This document shows positions 16,622 through 21,620 of a stretch of 21,620 nucleotides of DNA, piece after piece. Location of the stretch: assembly GCA_037382205.1 (NCBI GenBank), contig JARRQD010000052.1, positions 1-21,620 on the forward strand. The letters are read 5' to 3'. This DNA comes from Thiodiazotropha sp037382205 (GTDB lineage Bacteria > Pseudomonadota > Gammaproteobacteria > Chromatiales > Chromatiaceae). The first letter of the stretch is position 1, and each line of letters starts with the position of its first letter. A program made the position numbers and the translations under genes. The notes under the pieces were generated by a model. It searched no databases, was not told where the DNA came from, and worked only from the letters and a program-made list of their open reading frames with translations.

Positions 16622-17434
16622 TTACTGTTCGAGCAGCCTCGGTGGGGACGGTGGTGCTTGGGTGGCGGTATCAGGCGCCGTCTCACCGATATAGAAATTG
16701 TCCCACCATTGAGAACCCGTAATGTCTGTCCAAGTTCCGGTGTAGTTGGAAAGTATCAGCTTGTTTGGAGTGAAATCGGTGTTTTCTCTCTGATAAGCAT
16801 CCGTGACTTCGATGGTTAAAACATCATTCACCCACAAACGTAAGATGCCATTGCGCTGTCCTGGAGTATTGAGTTTTGAGTAGAGTTTGATGTTATCCCA
16901 TTGTCCTCTTCGCATGCTCACGGTTGAGCTGCCAACATTTTGTAGGTAATAGTTGACCAATTTGTCGAAACTGCGATCTTCATTCCATGATAGATTCTCA
17001 ATGAAATAGGTCTCATCAGCGATGGATAGGTTGATAATCAGCTGATATCGACGTCTCCAAGATGTATTTTCAAAGTTGATTATGGCGATTTTTTGTAGAT
17101 TCTGATCATTTCCAAACCTGAAATTTGTGTCAAACTTTGAATCAAAACTGAGCCAAAGCTCATCATCAGCAGGTTCGCCGCTAATACCTGGATGATTACC
17201 AAAGTAGTGTTCTTTCCAGTTATCGTTAGGGGATCCCGCCTGGTGTAGTGCACGCGCCGAGTAATTGCCGTCTGAGGCATCTTGATTAGTGACTGTGAGG
17301 GTATTTTGATCGCCACCGTCCCATTCTGAAAAGTCACCAGTCTCAAATGAGCTGCTAAATGGGAGCCCACCCGCCGCATTGGCGTTGAGGGTAATGCTGA
17401 AGATGAATAAGATGCTAAGGAGTGCTCTGACCAT
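16622..17434 (-). CDS. Secreted jelly-roll protein, polysaccharide-lyase-like
   Basis: A 270-residue protein with a signal peptide (1-20, hydrophobic core LLSILFIFSITL, cut after NANA). The mature part reads as one concanavalin-A-like beta-jelly-roll: FSSSFETGDFSEWDGG (25-40), DGNYSARALHQ, DELWLSFDSKF, IAIINFENTSWRRRYQL, GQWDNIKLYSKLNTPGQRNGILRLWVND and a final SQWWDNFYIGE. This order, including the late (W)WDNFYIG strand, resembles heparin-lyase-I/alginate-lyase-type polysaccharide lyases and related carbohydrate-binding proteins. Catalytic residues cannot be named with confidence. The last 15 residues are a Pro-rich tail (QAPPSPPRLLEQ) similar to that of the second secreted protein at 20197-21057. 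Placed end to end with a GT4 gene, it may trim or bind the polymer made by this locus in the periplasm or outside the cell. Confidence 0.78.
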   Translation of the reverse strand: MVRALLSILFIFSITLNANAAGGLPFSSSFETGDFSEWDGGDQNTLTVTNQDASDGNYSARALHQAGSPNDNWKEHYFGNHPGISGEPADDELWLSFDSKFDTNFRFGNDQNLQKIAIINFENTSWRRRYQLIINLSIADETYFIENLSWNEDRSFDKLVNYYLQNVGSSTVSMRRGQWDNIKLYSKLNTPGQRNGILRLWVNDVLTIEVTDAYQRENTDFTPNKLILSNYTGTWTDITGSQWWDNFYIGETAPDTATQAPPSPPRLLEQ

Positions 17435-18211
17435 GTGATTAACTCGGTAAATCGTTAGTTGGGTAAAATATAGCTAAAAGCAGAGAATAATCTGTGCGAT
17501 AGTTCATAAATCCCTATTACTGATCAAGTTGTGAATTTATATTGCGAAAATCAATCAATCAAAAACCGCCGAACCACCTCCCTGTAACTTCCCCTAGAGC
17601 TGGCGCCGAAAAGAGCAAGGACGCTGCTGATTTATAGTATACAAAAGCTGGCACCCTTTTCGAAAATAGCAGATGCGTAGCCTCGGAAGTTTTAGGCCGC
17701 TCATGCACAGGCTAATTATAGCAGATGTCATGGAGACTTTTTTCTGGGCGCTTGTAAGTGGTTGAATTGTATAATTAATTATTGGTATAGTTCTATGGGT
17801 ATGCGGCTGTTTGAATAGATTTTGCATCACGATAGGAGGAATAGCCAGTAGTTACTGAGGTGCTGTCGGTACTGCGCACAAATTCCAAGGCTCTCTCCGC
17901 GCCATGTAAAGAGTACTCGGTTTGATCTTTCTTTAGGGGCTTATACTCCTTTGCCGTTTTCATCTCCGTTATTTCATATTTTTTAAATAATTCAAGAATA
18001 ATCTGCGTTTACTGACAGGTTGTATTTCCAACAAGTAGCTAGCGAGATATACTGGGTTCAAAAAGTAGTTCCAAATGGCCTCCAATTTACCCATGGTTCG
18101 ATATAGGGTTTGAAATAAACTTAGGTAAATTGTTGTTATGTATGGATATTACTGCAGTGAAGACAGTAAATTTGGCTAGAACAATCTAGGCATAATGATA
18201 GCGAGCTGAAA
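17435..18211. other. Divergent intergenic region, 777 bp, nothing recognised
   Basis: This separates the minus-strand secreted jelly-roll gene from the plus-strand FemAB-like gene, so both promoters should be here. Frames are short and protein-unlike. I see no repeat, RNA gene or clear operator. Confidence 0.45.
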
Positions 18212-19387
18212 GTGAATATTAAGAATGAAGAAGAAGTGAGGTACGAGGCAGATGGATCTACAAATGTTGTGCAATCAATCCAATGGAATACACTCGAAGA
18301 TCTCCTGAGTCTTCATGGTGGAAATGTCGATCAGGTATCCGCGACTAACCTCTACGCAATGTACAGAGCGCCAGAGTGGTTAGAGTGTTTAGATGGCTCA
18401 TTGCGCAAGGAGCTAAATTTTGCCTGTTACCAGGAAGGTAAGATCGCTTCGATCAGTGCATTTTTACCTCGTAATGTTCCTCTCAAATTTCAGATTTCAA
18501 GAGGTAAAGGTCTGGAGTTTAATATAAAAACTTTAGAACTGCTTGGTGGTGAGCCAATCGGACAGGTTACTCCGGAAATAATTGATCTGATTGTGCATGC
18601 TGCCTGGGAACAATATCCAGGATACGATGCAATCTATATTAAGTCACTGACTACTGATTCAGCATTCTGGGGTACCTTGCAAGCAAACGACTGGAAGGTA
18701 GGCGATGCTTTTGTGTATATGCCAGATGGAACGAGGCCTTTTCATTATGTTGCTCTTCCTAATACTTATGATGAGTTTATGAAGAGCTTTAAATCAAAGC
18801 AAAGATTTACACTCAGAAAGAAGCTGCGGAAGATTAATGAGGCATTTCCTGGAAAGGTTGGGATTCAACGAATCATTGAGAACGATGATTTCGAATTCCT
18901 CAAAAAAAGTCTGCATCAAGTGCTTGCAAAGTCATGGACAGCCGATCTACTCTCAAAGGGAAAGTTAAAGCATCTCGAAAATGATGACTTTTTTAAGAAA
19001 GTGATCTCCCGTGGGATGATGCGCTCTCATGTTCTGACGGTAGATCAAGAGCCCTGTGCCTTTGTTGTGGGCTATTTTTATAATGGTATCTATCACTATT
19101 CCGATCTTGCCTATGATGAGGCTTTCTCAAAATATGCACCTGGTATCGTACTGCTGCTTTTGGTAATCGAAGATCTGATCGAGAATGACCAGGCAAAATA
19201 TATCAATTTTGGGATTACAGATGCTCAGTATAAACGTGTATTTGGTAATCGCCATGTTGAAGATGCCAGTTTGCTGATACTACGCCCGACACTATTAAAC
19301 ACCATACGCGTCGGCCTGCATCGTGTTTTTATAGGCAGCAAGCGCTATTTAAGTCGAGTGCTCAAATACAAGAGCGGAAGTCGATAG
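18212..19387 (+). CDS. FemAB/CelD-like GNAT acyltransferase
   Basis: A 391-residue protein of the double-GNAT FemAB-like group (Acetyltransf_6 type) often found in exopolysaccharide loci. Seen: YAMYRAPEWLECL near residue 50, the basic stretch FMKSFKSKQRFTLRKKLRKI (about 189-208) that precedes the second GNAT domain, and the diagnostic C-terminal pattern. That pattern is GYFYNGIYHYSDLAYDEAF, then APGIVLLLLVIEDLI, then INFGITDAQYKRVFGNRH. The family moves acyl or aminoacyl groups to amines or sugars; in polysaccharide loci it is thought to acylate sugar amines. The start used is GTG 18212; the only nearby ATG upstream is out of frame and stops at once. It is flanked by long non-coding stretches and so is probably transcribed alone. 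Confidence 0.85.
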   Translation: MNIKNEEEVRYEADGSTNVVQSIQWNTLEDLLSLHGGNVDQVSATNLYAMYRAPEWLECLDGSLRKELNFACYQEGKIASISAFLPRNVPLKFQISRGKGLEFNIKTLELLGGEPIGQVTPEIIDLIVHAAWEQYPGYDAIYIKSLTTDSAFWGTLQANDWKVGDAFVYMPDGTRPFHYVALPNTYDEFMKSFKSKQRFTLRKKLRKINEAFPGKVGIQRIIENDDFEFLKKSLHQVLAKSWTADLLSKGKLKHLENDDFFKKVISRGMMRSHVLTVDQEPCAFVVGYFYNGIYHYSDLAYDEAFSKYAPGIVLLLLVIEDLIENDQAKYINFGITDAQYKRVFGNRHVEDASLLILRPTLLNTIRVGLHRVFIGSKRYLSRVLKYKSGSR

Positions 19388-20196
19388 CGAAATAAACTAT
19401 TTCAATTTAATCCGTATGCGCTTCAGTGTTATTTTTGCGGGAATAAATTAGTGGGGTAAATCCTAATTATTTGTAGCGTTTTATCATTCTTGTCTGGCAA
19501 GTTGCTGAGGATTTATTAATTAAGTCGGCCTTAAATTTTTCTTGTTTAAATGCCGGTCAGCGCTGTGAATCGCAGATGGTGAGTCTGTTAGCGCGCACTG
19601 GCAATTGTCGAAATCAAATTGTAAGCTTAAGTCAGTTGTCTATGATGTTGGTGTGATATTGTTGTCTAACTTAATTTCCATAGAGTGAAGCGGCTATGTG
19701 CGGGGGTGTCTTGTAAGCGATTGAAAGGATCATTTGCGACAATTCGTGCCAGTATTTCTTGGGCCACGATTGCCGTGAACTCGTCTACCAAACTGATTGC
19801 TTAAATAGCAGCAACCCGATGGCCAGGTGACCGACTAACGGTCTAACTACTTACTAGCGATTCTGTCAGGTAGAGCTCGTAGGTTGTCATGCATAGAGTG
19901 TGCCATTGTCCAATCATTGAGGTGGATTATCGATCTGTTTACCTATAAACACTTCTCGATCTTCTTAAGATCCGCTAAAAGTACTTGAATGTTGGTGGGT
20001 TATTACATCAAAGTGCTGGTGGTGTTGGATAAACCGGTTGGCGATTGACAATTGACTTGTTCAGGATATAAAGTCATGCTTGTCAGCACGTGTTTGATGT
20101 ATGTCGCATTCTTGTTCCAATGTGCCTTGACAGGCCACCCCTGCGTGTTATGTTTACGCTTAACAATATTCAACTGGTCAAGTAGGGCACAAAGAC
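19388..20196. other. Intergenic region, 809 bp, nothing recognised
   Basis: This lies between the FemAB-like gene and the second secreted protein. No frame looks coding. The sequence near 19805-19840 (GCAACCCGATGGCCAGGTGACCGAC) recalls the 3' part of a c-di-GMP-I riboswitch but lacks the rest of the aptamer. The region must hold the promoter of the gene at 20197. Confidence 0.45.
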
Positions 20197-21057
20197 ATGC
20201 TGTGTAAAGCTCACAAACATATGATTTCCAGGTTGGCAACAAGGCTAGGCGCTTTCGCTCTTTGCTGGGCGTTCGGTACAGCAGCTCAGGCGGAAACAGT
20301 TAGCTCATTTCCCTACATACAAAATTTTGAGAATTCGGACTACGCGGCTGGCAGTCATGAAGAAAGCCTGACGTGGACGACTCAGGGGGCAACGCACACC
20401 TGGATGCAGACAGGGGGGTGGAGAGGTAGTGGCGCCGCCAAGTTTACCCCGCCGACCCAAACCGAAGGATATTCTGGGCTGGGTCAAATTCATTTTGCTA
20501 CCCCGCAAAACCAGATCAATGTTCGATTTCTGATCTATCATGGCAGTACTTGGCGCGAATATGGGCCTGGTAACAAGTTGATCATTCTTAATCGCGAGGA
20601 TAACCTTGATCGGCCGATGGTTATCTCCCGTGAGTATTCCAATCAGGACGGCACCTGGGTAACCTACGGTGCATGCGACGGCACTGTATGTAACTACGAA
20701 GGCAATGATTATTGGCCCGACGGGACTGACTCCTTCAGAATTGGCAATCCGCCGACCAATAGGGAGGAGGAGTGGATCAGCGTAGAGATTGAGGTCAATG
20801 CGAGTCGTGGAACAATCAACCTCTATATCTACACGGCTGATGGCGAATTGAGTGGTCTGTACACCTCGCAAACTATGGCCCGCCCTGGTGGTTCATTCCG
20901 TTATATGGATATATTGGGGGGCTATATGGCAAGAGCTATTCAAGCTGACCCGAACAATTATTTCATGATCGATAATCTTGTCGTTGATACCTCCTACATT
21001 GGCCCGCCTTCGGGTTTTGTTGGGGCGGCGCCATCACCACCAACTATTTTTGAGTAG
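20197..21057 (+). CDS. Second secreted jelly-roll protein, carbohydrate-active or -binding
   Basis: A 286-residue protein with a signal peptide ending in GTAAQA (residue 32). Starting at the internal M9 (20221) gives a cleaner signal sequence (MISRLATRLGAFALCW...), so the true start may be there. The mature part is beta-rich, with SFPYIQNFENSDY (37-49), WMQTGGWRGSGAAKF, INVRFLIYHGSTWREYGPGNKLIIL, EEWISVEIEVN, GTINLYIYTADGEL and a late strand FMIDNLVVDTSYIG. This is the layout of concanavalin-A-like jelly-rolls. Two Cys in GACDGTVCNYEG may form a disulfide. The C-terminus is GAAPSPPTIFE, echoing the tail of the protein at 16622-17434. The bases look richer in G+C than in the glycosyltransferase genes, suggesting different ancestry. 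Enzyme activity is not proven; carbohydrate binding is an equal possibility. Confidence 0.75.
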   Translation: MLCKAHKHMISRLATRLGAFALCWAFGTAAQAETVSSFPYIQNFENSDYAAGSHEESLTWTTQGATHTWMQTGGWRGSGAAKFTPPTQTEGYSGLGQIHFATPQNQINVRFLIYHGSTWREYGPGNKLIILNREDNLDRPMVISREYSNQDGTWVTYGACDGTVCNYEGNDYWPDGTDSFRIGNPPTNREEEWISVEIEVNASRGTINLYIYTADGELSGLYTSQTMARPGGSFRYMDILGGYMARAIQADPNNYFMIDNLVVDTSYIGPPSGFVGAAPSPPTIFE

Positions 21058-21107
21058 AGTGGGTATGGTAAGGAGTTAGATTCCAACCTGCTTCATGAGA
21101 TTGAGAT

Positions 21108-21167
21108 AAGGCCCTGTCGGTTACTATCGGAATTGAAATAATCATTCGATATTTCCGGCAGGGGCTT
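21108..21167. terminator. Long interrupted inverted repeat, possible terminator
   Basis: AAGGCCCTGTCGG (21108-21120) pairs with CCGGCAGGGGCTT (21155-21167), 11 of 13 positions matching. An inner CGGAA/TTCCG pairing is also possible. It lies 51 bases after the stop of the secreted-protein gene. There is no U run directly after it, so it is a weak intrinsic terminator or just a structured element. Confidence 0.4.
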
Positions 21168-21354
21168 AATCATCTTCGCTATCAGTGTCTGCTGTACAAA
21201 TTTCTCTTCCCTTTCTAACTTACATTCTGTAATTACCGCTGAGTTCTCCAGGCTTTAGGATTCTGGCTATTTTATTCGCTGCTTTCTGATGGAGGGGATT
21301 CGGGGGGGTTACTTGTGCGTTTTTTCAGCAAGCGAGTCACGATCACTTCTGTTA

Positions 21355-21620
21355 AACCTAAAAAAATCAGTTTACCGCTCCATTCTACTAGCAGATTGCT
21401 GATTTTAAAGAAAATAGCTTTGATGGTTATGCCACCTGCTGGGTGAATCACGCTACAACGTGAATGGCACGCTTGTGGCGGCGCATGGCGGCGTTGCAAC
21501 TCCTTGGAATAGCGTGCTATTCCGCGTCGTTGCGCGCCGTGCAGGGATGCACAAGTGTCGCGGGCACATGGATGTGCGGGAGCGACCCTTGCCCTGCACC
21601 CCCACAAACGCACCCTTCAC
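21355..21620. mobile_element. MITE-like repeat, copy 2 (cut by window end)
   Basis: This starts with the same end, AACCTAAAAAAATCAGTT, as copy 1 and follows it without indels for 181 bases (12 differences by my count). It then carries a 52-base extra segment (21536-21587) absent from copy 1 and resumes the match to the last base of the window. The right terminal repeat is outside. The hairpin GGAATAG-CGTG-CTATTCC (21506-21523) keeps the stem of copy 1 with a changed loop. It lies in the intergenic space downstream of the secreted-protein gene. Confidence 0.8.

Noticed and set aside
19800..19870. Possible c-di-GMP-I riboswitch before the secreted-protein gene
   Set aside because: Only the GATGGCCAGGTGACCG-like piece is suggestive. 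The GGGCAAACC and GACGCAAAGCC core motifs are missing, and the piece is about 370 bases from the gene start.
20305..20871. 188-codon minus-strand frame opposite the second secreted protein
   Set aside because: The opposite strand has a signal peptide, strand pattern and family-like motifs, while this frame shows none. It is a shadow frame in a GC-richer gene.
16622..21057. PEP-CTERM sorting signals on the secreted proteins
   Set aside because: Neither tail has a PEP motif followed by a membrane segment and Arg cluster. Both end directly after a Pro-rich stretch, and no exosortase gene is in the window.

Overview
The window reads as part of a surface- or exopolysaccharide gene region of a Gram-negative bacterium, most likely a gammaproteobacterium. 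The evidence is family content (GtrA/GtrB, a TylF-type methyltransferase, GT4 glycosyltransferases, an MBOAT/SGNH acylation pair, a FemAB-like acyltransferase, exosortase-cluster-type alpha/beta-hydrolases) and dispersed palindromic repeats. The taxon is not proven. The DNA is AT-leaning and loosely packed: by my sum about 71% is coding, with several 0.4-1.2 kb gaps. A 47-base run of N at 16223-16269 marks it as a scaffolded draft assembly.

Layout. Positions 2-760 (+) hold the 3' part of an unrecognised protein with a Gly/Ser-rich loop. Positions 865-1752 (-) encode a TylF-like methyltransferase. Positions 2653-3779 (-) hold a GT4 glycosyltransferase broken by a frame change with loss of roughly 17-20 residues. 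After a 1.2 kb gap carrying a REP-like double palindrome comes a plus-strand cassette (4958-9822): an alpha/beta-hydrolase with a Cys nucleophile, a VOC/methylmalonyl-CoA-epimerase-like protein, a membrane-anchored SGNH protein, an MBOAT O-acyltransferase, and a second alpha/beta-hydrolase-fold protein with Arg at the nucleophile position.

Converging on this cassette from the right is a minus-strand set resembling a Gtr glucosylation system: GtrB-like GT2 (10218-11231), a multi-spanning GT-C-like protein (11499-13157) and GtrA-like flippase (13543-13944). Beyond it are a minus-strand GT4 enzyme (14200-15162), a plus-strand GT4 enzyme interrupted only by the N gap (15498-16603), a minus-strand secreted jelly-roll protein resembling polysaccharide lyases (16622-17434), a plus-strand FemAB/CelD-like acyltransferase (18212-19387), and a second secreted jelly-roll protein (20197-21057). 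The two secreted proteins end in a similar Pro-rich tail.

Together the genes can be read as assembling sugars (three GT4 enzymes, GtrB and the GT-C protein), decorating the glycan (methyltransferase, MBOAT+SGNH, FemAB-like enzyme), and trimming or binding it outside the cell (two jelly-roll proteins). The most interesting parts are the five-gene acyl-modification cassette with two atypical hydrolases, and a mobile-looking repeat of about 240 bp (9933-10171 and 21355-21620) with terminal inverted repeats and a conserved internal hairpin whose stem is unchanged while its loop differs between copies. All family assignments were made by reading motifs; no search was run.
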